Positions 1-5,912 of a stretch of 45,864 nt of DNA are shown piece after piece; the first letter of the stretch is position 1; each line of letters starts with the position of its first letter. Under the pieces are notes generated by a model. It ran no database searches. It saw only the letters and a list, made by a program, of their open reading frames with translations, and was not told where the DNA came from. The stretch comes from Candidatus Saccharibacteria bacterium UBA3304 (lineage in GTDB: Bacteria > Patescibacteriota > Saccharimonadia > Saccharimonadales > Saccharimonadaceae). Position numbers and translations under genes: made by a program. Where the stretch lies: the NCBI GenBank assembly GCA_002361425.1, contig DESW01000002.1, positions 1 through 45,864 of the forward strand. Reading direction: 5' to 3'.

Positions 1-121
1 CGGAGAAGTCGAACTCGGTGTTCATCTCTTTCTCGCTCATTCCATCAGCCATTTCAATTAGCTTGGCGTAGTATTCCTCGCCAGCCTTTAATAAGTCCTG
101 TTTGTTGCGTGGTCTTGGCAT
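1..121 (-). CDS. ClbS/DfsB-family four-helix protein, N-terminal fragment
   Basis: The first 40 residues read on the minus strand begin MPRPRNKQDLLKAGEEYY and continue with an LIEMADGMSEKEM segment. This matches the start of the ClbS/DfsB (DUF1706) family, small four-helix-bundle proteins; the founding member ClbS protects against colibactin, while most relatives have unknown substrates. The gene runs off the left edge, so only the first helix and the loop after it are visible. The ATG at 121 is preceded by an AAGGAATAATT stretch that can act as a ribosome-binding site. It is downstream of, and co-directional with, the next gene after an 11-nt gap. The family call rests on the conserved N-terminal pattern only. 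Confidence 0.65.
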   Translation of the reverse strand, partial: MPRPRNKQDLLKAGEEYYAKLIEMADGMSEKEMNTEFDFS

Positions 122-132
122 AATTATTCCTT

Positions 133-879
133 TTATAAAATTATATCTCTAACGGTAAGCATTGCGATGCGCCGATTTCTCGCTTCCACGAATTTTAACT
201 CGTTCTGCAAGAACTTAAAATAATCAGTAACCGTCTCTGGTGTCGGATTATCCGAAAAATCTTTCCACCCATTCCAGAATTTAATTTGGTTATAATCATC
301 TGAAACTAAATCTTGCAGCATAAAGAAGTCTACAAAGCTTTTAAAATCTATGAACAAATCAAAGAAGTTTTTGTCTGTGCTTAAAACAGAGAAGAGTGGG
401 CTATCTTCGCCGCGATAATATCGTCGAACGCATTCCAATGTTAAATCAAACCGGTCACAGATTTGCGGATTCGTGCCGCGCGTTTGATTGATGCTGTTTG
501 TATGTTTTGGAAATATCATCTCGCCACCAATCGTATAACTGCGATGTAAAAAATCTTCCACGAATTGACGATAATTCCTCATGGAACCCGCGACCTCTTC
601 CAGCAGTTTTCGTTGTTTTTGGTAGCGGAAGCTAGCAATTATTGAATCGCTACCGAAGCGAAAATCGTTCCACTCTAATGCACCATTGGCTCCGCATTGT
701 AGTTCCATCTTTTCGCCATTTGGTAGCCACTTACTCCACAATTCCTGATGGTACTTTTGCATGGTTTTACTCGCCGAATCCGGATCGCAATTGCCACCAC
801 CTAGGCCGCCATTATTCTGCCAAAAATTATCCCAATAATGTGGCGAATCAGAAGTAAAATCAAAATTCACGTCAATCAT
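133..879 (-). CDS. DUF6994-like hypothetical protein
   Basis: A 248-residue soluble protein beginning MIDVNFDFTSDSPHYWDNFW, rich in aromatic residues. A segment with DPDSASKTMQKYHQELWSK and a later FRFGSDSI recall the DUF6994 family, which has no known function. I chose the ATG at 879 rather than the longer frame opening at 939. A TATAAT -10 box on the minus strand (886-891) ends 6 nt before it, so transcription should start at this ATG. The longer version would also add an implausible hydrophobic leader that crosses the divergent promoter. It probably forms a two-gene unit with the ClbS-like gene downstream. No catalytic motif is visible. The family name is from memory. Confidence 0.6.
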   Translation of the reverse strand: MIDVNFDFTSDSPHYWDNFWQNNGGLGGGNCDPDSASKTMQKYHQELWSKWLPNGEKMELQCGANGALEWNDFRFGSDSIIASFRYQKQRKLLEEVAGSMRNYRQFVEDFLHRSYTIGGEMIFPKHTNSINQTRGTNPQICDRFDLTLECVRRYYRGEDSPLFSVLSTDKNFFDLFIDFKSFVDFFMLQDLVSDDYNQIKFWNGWKDFSDNPTPETVTDYFKFLQNELKFVEARNRRIAMLTVRDIIL

Positions 880-885
880 ATTCCT

Positions 886-906
886 ATTATAGACTTGCGC
901 TATAAT
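886..906. promoter_or_regulatory. Divergent -10 boxes between two genes
   Basis: Minus-strand TATAAT at 886-891 ends 6 nt before the ATG at 879, which suggests a leaderless mRNA. Plus-strand TATAAT at 901-906 lies 22 nt before the ATG at 929, leaving a short leader with a weak GTGGAG site. Neither has a convincing -35 box. Confidence 0.6.
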
Positions 907-928
907 AAATAAAAAGTGGAGTAATTTA

Positions 929-1936
929 ATGATTATCACGGAGACCGGTTCTATAATCGAGCAGAAAGAATATGAAGATGAGGATGAGCTACAGGAGCTA
1001 ATCTATAAGCATCCAGAGCTAATTAGCGAAGAGAATACCGAGTTAACTAGCATCATGCGCGAAGTTAGCACGCGTGCTGGTCGTATCGATGTTTTAGACA
1101 TCGCTGAAAATGGCATTATTACAATTGTAGAAGTTAAACTTGCGCGCAATCCACAAAGCCGCCGCGAAGTTTTGGCGCAAATCTTTGATTATATCTCTGA
1201 ATTATCTAATTACTCCTACTACGAATTAAACGATGCTACAAATGGTACGCTCGAAAAAGTTATTAGTTCTTTTGATAATTATGCCGAGTTGCCACGCCTT
1301 ATTGAAGACAATCTCAAGAACGGCATCGTACGATTAATTATTGCCGTCGACGAATCAAACGACGGCCTCAAGCGTTTGGCGGAATTCGTTGCGCGCCATA
1401 CGGACTTCCGAATTGATCTAGTCGAAATTAAAAAGTACCTCAATGGCGATAATTATTTTTACGGCTCAAACGCGGTTGTGCAGTCGAGCTATCAAACTAC
1501 TACCGAGCGTAGCCGCGGGAATGTTACAGGCACAAATCCGTTATTAAAAGCCGCCAACGAATCATGGGACGCGTCGGGAAATTTGCCAATTATTAGTCGC
1601 AAAGATTCTTCATTTAGGCAACTCCATGTTGATGGTTGGCCGAGACCTTTGCATTACGAATTTGCAATTACTCGCAATCAGCCAATTCTATATGTGCGCC
1701 TAGATAATGAGATGTATGCCAGCGATCCGCTTACAGATAAAGTGTCGGAAACGATGAAGAAATATGAAGGCAAAGAGGTTTGTGGTCGCAAAATTCAACT
1801 CAGACCATATCGCAAAAACGGTACGGGCGCAGTATTGTATATTGCTTTGCGGGAAGATGAAGTTAACTTGTCTAGTGACGTGATGAAGGAATTAATCGCG
1901 CTCACCAAAGACGAAGTTAGCAAGTGCTTTGCCTAG
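929..1936 (+). CDS. PD-(D/E)XK-type nuclease-domain protein
   Basis: A 335-residue protein. Residues about 15-90 show the core of a PD-(D/E)XK nuclease fold: an early acidic helix (HPELI near 28-32), GRIDVLD with D54, then ITIVEVK with E68 and K70, followed by Q84 in a QIFDY helix. This resembles the DUF91/NucS-like group of predicted restriction-type or repair nucleases. The C-terminal half (about 205-335) is a separate domain I do not recognise; it has mixed beta character and may recognise DNA or a partner. There is no methyltransferase next to it. It has its own promoter (-10 at 901-906) and converges on a small zinc-ribbon ORF with a 4-nt overlap. The nuclease fold is well supported; the substrate is unknown. 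Confidence 0.7.
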   Translation: MIITETGSIIEQKEYEDEDELQELIYKHPELISEENTELTSIMREVSTRAGRIDVLDIAENGIITIVEVKLARNPQSRREVLAQIFDYISELSNYSYYELNDATNGTLEKVISSFDNYAELPRLIEDNLKNGIVRLIIAVDESNDGLKRLAEFVARHTDFRIDLVEIKKYLNGDNYFYGSNAVVQSSYQTTTERSRGNVTGTNPLLKAANESWDASGNLPIISRKDSSFRQLHVDGWPRPLHYEFAITRNQPILYVRLDNEMYASDPLTDKVSETMKKYEGKEVCGRKIQLRPYRKNGTGAVLYIALREDEVNLSSDVMKELIALTKDEVSKCFA

Positions 1937-2058
1937 GCCTTTTTCCATCGTTTCAGGGTCGGAAAGACCTGCGTACAATATTCGCGATCTTTTTCAGTAG
2001 AGTACATATCTTCTGAAGTTAGCGGCATCGCGCAGCTTTGGCAAATAATTTGTTCCAT
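1933..2058 (-). CDS. Small degenerate zinc-ribbon ORF (41 aa)
   Basis: Encodes MEQIICQSCAMPLTSEDMY and then a DREYCTQVF segment. The CxxC-MPL opening is typical of the putative zinc-ribbon domain (PF12674-type), where the second half normally reads YCxxCF. Here only one cysteine of that second pair is present, so metal binding is probably lost or the gene has decayed. Start support is good: AAAGGG lies 6 nt before the ATG, and TATAAT-like boxes lie on the minus strand between 2079 and 2090. It overlaps the 3' end of the convergent nuclease gene by 4 nt. Confidence 0.5.
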   Translation of the reverse strand: MEQIICQSCAMPLTSEDMYSTEKDREYCTQVFPTLKRWKKA

Positions 2059-2118
2059 AAAAGACCCTTTGTTTACTTATTATAATTATACCATTGACAT
2101 TGTATTTCTTTTATTTTC

Positions 2119-2448
2119 TTAATTGTCGCCATTTAGCCATATATACGTTCTAGCTTCTTTCGAGAAGAGAATTACTCCGCGCTTCTCTAATTCCTCGATA
2201 ATCTGCGCGGCTCTACCGTACCCAATGTGCAACTTACGCTGAAGTAGAGCAGTACTTACTCTGCCATGTTCGGCTGCGATTTTTGTTGCCTCCTTTATAA
2301 TTTGCTCCTCGCGCTCATCTTCGTCCTCTCGGTAGCATTCGAGCATTTTCTCGTACAGCTCTTTTAGAGTGTCGCGCTGTATTTCTATCTCGCTATCTTT
2401 TCCGTCGATTTTTGCGCTTAAAATAAAACTTGCCATAGCTGCGACCAT
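2119..2448 (-). CDS. Stand-alone FtsK gamma-type winged-helix protein
   Basis: A 109-residue protein whose C-terminal about 65 residues (EEQIIKEATKIAAEHGRVST, then LLQRKLHIGYGRAAQIIEEL and EKRGVI) match the FtsK gamma domain. In FtsK this winged helix reads polar KOPS sequences on DNA and contacts XerD. Here no motor domain is attached. The N-terminal about 40 residues are acidic and look like a short beta hairpin plus helix. It lies 11 nt downstream of the GIY-YIG nuclease gene and is probably co-transcribed. Start choice is uncertain: GGAGG is only 1 nt before the ATG at 2448 and 13 nt before the in-frame ATG at 2436. It may be a sequence-specific DNA-binding partner of the nuclease, which is inference. 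Confidence 0.75.
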   Translation of the reverse strand: MVAAMASFILSAKIDGKDSEIEIQRDTLKELYEKMLECYREDEDEREEQIIKEATKIAAEHGRVSTALLQRKLHIGYGRAAQIIEELEKRGVILFSKEARTYIWLNGDN

Positions 2449-2459
2449 GCCTCCATTTT

Positions 2460-3359
2460 TTAATTTTTATTATATCCGTAGGCTCTACTCAGAAGAGCTT
2501 CTTTCCACCAGTTCTCTCGATCGATAATATCCTTTGTCGGTGTCTCTTCGGTAAATGTTTCCAATATGGAGTATTGGAAGTTTTTCTTGACATAATTCAT
2601 ACCTTTCTTCTCGACCAACTCGCGCAAGCCCTTATTTGGATATTCGCCAGTTTCTTCGCCTTTCTTGTCGTAGCCGCTCTCGACGTAAGTCTTCCAACGA
2701 CTATATAAACCGTCGTCGCCAGAAGCGGAGCCAACATATAGTTTGCCGTTTGATTGGTCGGCAATCAAATAAACACCTTTTCTAGCGCGAAGGGAAGCGC
2801 TCCATTCGGGAGAGTCAATTCTTCTTTTAAGATCTTCATAGCTAACGGTTAGATTCTTATAGCCAGGGAATTTGCAGCTGAACTTGTCGATTACTTCAAC
2901 CACTCTTAGCTTATCGATGACATTCTTGGCTAAAACGATGCCGTTCTGGAAATATTTATGAAACTCTACGATGACTCTGTAGTTATATTTTGTAATTAAA
3001 TATTCTGCATCGGCTTTTTGCGCAAGGCCATTATCTTTAAGGACTTTTACGACACCAGTCATCAACCATCTGTCGCCGCCTAATGGGATGAAGCCGATAG
3101 CTATTACGTCTTCTTTGAAGGAAATAGAACTTGAGCGGTTAAAAACTAAATCAGTGAGATTGATCTTATTTTGAAGCTCTGGGTTCTCTGAATCGCGGAC
3201 TGGATCGAAATCACAATCTTCGCTTGGAGTCATGAAACGAATTTTAGTATTTTCAATCTGCTCGTCTGATAAATGGAGCAAATCATTTAAAACTATTGAA
3301 TTTGGATCGGGCTCAACATAAACTGTGTCTCCGCGCTGTACGACTCTAAACTTCGTCAT
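2460..3359 (-). CDS. GIY-YIG nuclease-domain protein
   Basis: A 299-residue protein. Residues about 190-285 carry the GIY-YIG fold: KGVYLIA, then KLYVGSA, an arginine in LYSRW and the metal-binding glutamate in DRENWWKEAL. The N-terminal about 185 residues form an unassigned domain of mixed alpha/beta character that opens with a short beta-rich stretch. Similar two-domain GIY-YIG proteins occur as orphan genes in many bacteria with no proven role. The ATG at 3359 has an AAGGAGA ribosome-binding site 6 nt upstream. The FtsK-gamma gene follows after 11 nt. Upstream lies a long T-rich (A-rich in the transcript) repeat region. The domain call is firm; the biological target is not. Confidence 0.8.
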   Translation of the reverse strand: MTKFRVVQRGDTVYVEPDPNSIVLNDLLHLSDEQIENTKIRFMTPSEDCDFDPVRDSENPELQNKINLTDLVFNRSSSISFKEDVIAIGFIPLGGDRWLMTGVVKVLKDNGLAQKADAEYLITKYNYRVIVEFHKYFQNGIVLAKNVIDKLRVVEVIDKFSCKFPGYKNLTVSYEDLKRRIDSPEWSASLRARKGVYLIADQSNGKLYVGSASGDDGLYSRWKTYVESGYDKKGEETGEYPNKGLRELVEKKGMNYVKKNFQYSILETFTEETPTKDIIDRENWWKEALLSRAYGYNKN

Positions 3360-3720
3360 TTTTTATCTCCTTTTATAATATTTTATTATTTTTTGACTTT
3401 TTTGTATTTTTTCCGTTATTTTCGTTTTCTTCGTCTTTTTCGTTATTTTTGTTTTTTGCTTGCGTTATTTTTTTGCATATAATTTTCGCGTCAGTTGTTT
3501 CGCGTATCGTGTTCGGTTTTCTTGCATTATTCTTTTGCGTCGCTCGTTATTTTCTTGCATTATTCTTTTGCGTCGCTTACTTGCGTTTCTTGTTGTTATT
3601 TGTTTCATGAATTCCTTGCAGCATTCTGTTGCATAATATTTGCGATATTTCACGCTAACGTAATTTTTGCGGTATTTCTATTGCGTTTTATTTTTGCGTA
3701 ATTTGTTATAATATTTGCAA
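3360..3720 (-). repeat. T-rich, repeat-bearing intergenic tract
   Basis: The plus strand is dominated by T-runs broken by CGT or GCG. A 28-nt block occurs twice at 33-nt spacing (3517-3544 and 3550-3577, beginning TTTTCTTGCATTATTCTTTT). As a minus-strand transcript this would be an A-rich, poorly structured leader of the GIY-YIG gene if the promoter lies near 3705-3745. Short ORFs on both strands here only reflect the repeat, so I do not call a protein. Confidence 0.55.
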
Positions 3721-3745
3721 TATTATTCGTGTACCTTATAACGAA
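3700..3745. promoter_or_regulatory. Possible divergent promoter region
   Basis: AT-rich core with TATAAT on the plus strand near 3706 and TATTAT-like boxes on the minus strand near 3720. It sits exactly where base skew switches from T-rich to A/C-rich on the plus strand, as expected if both flanks are A-rich leaders. No clear -35 boxes. Confidence 0.35.
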
Positions 3746-3870
3746 CAGTCTACGACAACAGCGCTTATCAACAGGGAACGAACAGCCAGAAACAACAGCA
3801 TTGAAGAACAATGACGAACAGTCTACAACAGCAGCTTTGAACAGCAGCCTACAACAGCATTGAACAGTAG
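3741..3870 (+). repeat. A/C-rich degenerate repeat tract (ACAACAGC units)
   Basis: ACAACAGC occurs at 3755, 3792, 3825 and 3851. ACGAACAGTCTAC occurs at 3741 and 3814, and ACAACAGCATTGAA at 3792 and 3851. The spacing is irregular, so this is not a CRISPR. A single DnaA-box-like TTATCAACA lies near 3766-3774. No ORF of interest. Confidence 0.55.
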
Positions 3871-3906
3871 CACGAAACGTTTATTAAAAATTGTCAAATA
3901 TTATTA

Positions 3907-3936
3907 TTGACAAAATATTTCACAAAATGCTACAAT
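3907..3936 (+). promoter_or_regulatory. Promoter of the HNH gene
   Basis: TTGACA at 3907-3912 and TACAAT at 3931-3936 with an 18-nt spacer; the best sigma-70-like pair in the window. Predicted start near 3943, giving a leader of about 110 nt before the ATG at 4056. Confidence 0.75.
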
Positions 3937-3984
3937 CCGATTAGGGCAGGGCAGTACATCAATTCATAAATGCATTTTGGATCT

Positions 3985-4024
3985 AATGAGCGAGACTCAT
4001 TTTTTGAACACTCAAAAAGTGTTC
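3985..4024 (+). promoter_or_regulatory. Tandem hairpins in the HNH leader
   Basis: AATGAG (3985-3990) pairs with CTCATT (3996-4001) around a 5-nt loop and runs into six T (4000-4005), an intrinsic-terminator shape. It is followed at once by GAACACT (4006-4012) pairing with AGTGTTC (4018-4024) around CAAAA. The arrangement suggests attenuation of the downstream gene. Confidence 0.5.
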
Positions 4025-4055
4025 GGGTATACATTAATCTAACGAAAGGAGTTGT

Positions 4056-4769
4056 ATGGATCAGAGAGATTCATTCCAGGGTGGCACAAGTGGTGGGATT
4101 GAAAAAGTATCAAGATGGCATATTGACAAGAGTACTACTGGCGCAGCATTACTTTCTATGCCTAATATCCCTAAGGCGCTTCATAAGCTTGCGCCTCGTA
4201 CCCTACTAGGCGATAAGGATTGGAGGGAACTTCGCTGTAAATGCTTAAAAGACGCGCATTATACTTGCGAGGCGTGCGGCAGAGCTCTCGTTCCGGGTTA
4301 TCTCGATGCACATGAGCTTTACACTTACAATTATTATGATTGCGTCGCTGTATTTGAGCGTTGTGTTTGCCTATGTAAGACCTGCCACGCTAGCATTCAT
4401 AGCGGCCATACGCTCACTCGCTATCTCAATCACGAATTACCGAAGGCTGAGCTACTAAATATTATCGAGAATCAGTTTCGCCTTATTTGCGCGTATAACG
4501 ATACTCACAAGAATGCTAAGCCGCTAAAAGTCTACAAGTCTATCATGCGCTGTTATGATATTCCTGATTTAAAGGATGCCTTCGAGAAGCTCGTTGATAA
4601 ATATCATATCGAGTTTTACGGCAACGAATGGCAGCATGGCCTCAAGCGAGACGACTGGAATCTCATCGTATTTGGCGTGTCTCTTAAGCCGCATAGCAAT
4701 GAAGAGCTAGAGCGCATGCATGCGCAAGAGCATCGCGTGTATCAGCCTAGCTATATAAAGGAGGCTTGA
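4056..4769 (+). CDS. HNH endonuclease-family protein
   Basis: A 237-residue protein with a zinc-finger-type HNH core at about 71-115: C71xxC74, then DAHE at 84-87, then LC107xxC110-H111 and H115. The DAHE histidine is the expected general base. Residues 120-237 form a helical region with no known match, perhaps DNA or partner binding. GAAAGGAG precedes the ATG at 4056, and a strong promoter plus two hairpins lie upstream. The next gene starts directly after its stop codon, so the pair is an operon. Such HNH genes are common in phages, plasmids and defence islands, and the setting here (repeats, small RNA, other nucleases) looks mobile. No RuvC motifs, so it is not IscB- or Cas9-like. Confidence 0.75.
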   Translation: MDQRDSFQGGTSGGIEKVSRWHIDKSTTGAALLSMPNIPKALHKLAPRTLLGDKDWRELRCKCLKDAHYTCEACGRALVPGYLDAHELYTYNYYDCVAVFERCVCLCKTCHASIHSGHTLTRYLNHELPKAELLNIIENQFRLICAYNDTHKNAKPLKVYKSIMRCYDIPDLKDAFEKLVDKYHIEFYGNEWQHGLKRDDWNLIVFGVSLKPHSNEELERMHAQEHRVYQPSYIKEA

Positions 4770-5177
4770 ATGTCTAACGAAGAAAAAGCAATACAGATCT
4801 TTGAGATGAAGTTTAGTGTCGAGCAAATGATAGATATTGCTAGGGCACTTGTTGAAGACGATCAACGTTTTAAGAATCTACCGGCCGACAACCATCTAAA
4901 ACTTTGCCTTGTCGCAATTAATGATTATGCCGATGGTATGGAGTGCGGACCAATCCTTGATGCTCTAGACTTCGATAGTATTTCTGATGTAGCAGAGCGT
5001 GCCTCAATGAAGGCTATGAAATGCCTCTACCTCGAGCTTCGCGCTCGTGCTACAAGAGAGCATAACGAAGAACTATCAAAAAAGTACCTGGCTGCCCACC
5101 AGGCACTCCTCAAGCGCTCGTTCCGCACTATGAAGAAAGATGAATTGAAAATCTTCATGGATGCGCTAGCTTCCTAA
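4770..5177 (+). CDS. Hypothetical protein, partner of the HNH gene
   Basis: A 135-residue acidic, almost wholly helical soluble protein that I do not recognise. It has no transmembrane segment, signal peptide or visible catalytic motif. The ATG directly follows the TGA of the HNH gene, and AAGGAGGC lies 4 nt before it, inside the HNH coding end, so translation is coupled. A likely small-RNA promoter starts 4 nt after its stop. The tight pairing suggests a shared function with the HNH protein (immunity, inhibitor or subunit), but nothing in the sequence decides between these. Confidence 0.7.
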   Translation: MSNEEKAIQIFEMKFSVEQMIDIARALVEDDQRFKNLPADNHLKLCLVAINDYADGMECGPILDALDFDSISDVAERASMKAMKCLYLELRARATREHNEELSKKYLAAHQALLKRSFRTMKKDELKIFMDALAS

Positions 5178-5180
5178 TGC

Positions 5181-5186
5181 TATAAT
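5181..5186 (+). promoter_or_regulatory. Extended -10 of a small-RNA promoter
   Basis: TGC followed by TATAAT. Predicted start near 5193. There is no ORF downstream before a strong terminator, so it most likely drives a small RNA. Confidence 0.6.
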
Positions 5187-5190
5187 AAAC

Positions 5191-5270
5191 GCAGTAGGCC
5201 GGCCAGAACTAGGAAAACCGACCTTACTGTTGGGATAAATTACCCTACCTTAACGGCGGGTAATTTTTTT
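5191..5270 (+). ncRNA. Candidate small RNA of about 80 nt, family unknown
   Basis: Bounded by an extended -10 box (5181-5186) and an intrinsic terminator (5238-5270). The 5' half can fold: CAGTA near 5192-5196 pairs with TACTG near 5225-5229, with inner GG/CC and CGG/CCG pairs, leaving an AACTAGGAAAA loop. No ORF and no co-directional gene downstream, so it is not a leader. I cannot match it to tmRNA, 6S, SRP or RNase P RNA. Confidence 0.5.
5238..5270 (+). terminator. Intrinsic terminator
   Basis: AATTACCC (5238-5245) pairs with GGGTAATT (5258-5265), with an inner CC/GG, followed by a T-run to 5270. Strong on the plus strand only. Confidence 0.8.
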
Positions 5271-5510
5271 GAGTTTCGGAATCCAAATACTCAATTCCAC
5301 ACTCACGCCAGCTATTGTTAGCTTTACGCTCATGAGGCGAACCTTTCTCGGGAGCCCTCTAGCTACCTAGTATCGCCGTTCATTTAGGGCTCCTGCGAAA
5401 CCGAGTCCTAACGACCGTAACGACAAAACACTCATGGGCGGCCCTCGCCCGTAACATGAAACATAGAATAATAATCAAAAACAGGGAAGCATAAGCTTAA
5501 TATTCTCTCT
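5271..5510. other. Non-coding region rich in inverted repeats, possibly a structured RNA
   Basis: No ORF is credible here. Stems include GGAGCCCT (5351-5358) with AGGGCTCC (5386-5393), an outer CTCGG (5347-5351) with CCGAG (5401-5405), a compact hairpin GGGCG (5436-5440) with CGCCC (5446-5450), and GCTA/TAGC near 5313-5324. AACGACCGTAACGAC is a short tandem repeat at about 5410-5424. Strand is undecided and no promoter is convincing. It does not show tmRNA, RNase P or tRNA landmarks that I recognise. Confidence 0.4.
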
Positions 5511-5513
5511 GTT

Positions 5514-5883
5514 CTAATCCGTCAGCAAATAACTCTTCCTAATTAGCTCAGACACCATCTCATCATCTACCGACTCATCCAGCACTATCGTAATCCAATT
5601 CATCTTATTCATATGATAACCCGGATAAATCCCAGGCGTATTTTCGGCGAAATCCAGCGCCTGATTCTTATCGAATTTTAGATCAATAATACAAACTTTC
5701 TCGTCAGTTTTTAGCCCCAGCTTCGCGCCCGCAACGACCATAATAATCCCGAACCATTTTCGGTTGTGGGCATGTCGAAAAACGCATGCGTCTGGCGTTT
5801 GCTCTGGCCAATAAAAACTCCGGCTCAGCTCCGTATTCGCTGCGCATGTGCTTAATAATTCGCTTAGTCTGCGGACTGAACAT
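5514..5883 (-). pseudogene. Frameshifted MmcQ/YjbR-family protein
   Basis: The intact downstream frame encodes the family's C-terminal half: IIDLKFDKNQALDFAENTPG, then PGYHMNKMNWITI. Before its nominal ATG at 5741 the same frame continues upstream as WPEQTPDACVFRHAHNRKWF, a typical YjbR middle. The natural start is the ATG at 5883 (GGAGAG ribosome-binding site), which opens the N-terminus MFSPQTKRIIKHMRSEYG and then EPEFL in another frame. Removing one base in the T-rich TTTTTATTGG (minus strand, near 5808-5817) joins the two frames and restores EFLWP. The protein would be about 120 residues and is a CyaY-like DNA-binding fold of uncertain role. It may be a real mutation, phase variation or a sequencing error. 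Confidence 0.75.
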
Positions 5884-5912
5884 AAGTCTCTCCAGCGTGA
5901 GGAACCATCTTC

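Noticed and set aside
3465..3701. Short ORFs on both strands (62 and 68 residues)
   Set aside because: They mirror a 33-nt tandem repeat and T-run composition, have no ribosome-binding site and show only Arg/Lys or Phe/Ser low complexity.
3766..3774. Replication origin
   Set aside because: Only one DnaA-box-like 9-mer and no dnaA or dnaN gene nearby.
3741..3870. CRISPR array
   Set aside because: ACAACAGC units are short, irregularly spaced (37, 33 and 26 nt) and degenerate, and there are no cas genes.
4056..4769. IscB-, IshB- or Cas9-related nuclease with guide RNA
   Set aside because: No RuvC motifs, no arginine-rich bridge helix and no PLMP-like domain, although an HNH core and a nearby RNA are present.
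5271..5480. tmRNA or RNase P RNA
   Set aside because: No tRNA-like end with TTCGA and CCA, no tag ORF ending in Ala codons, and none of the universal RNase P blocks that I could recognise on either strand.
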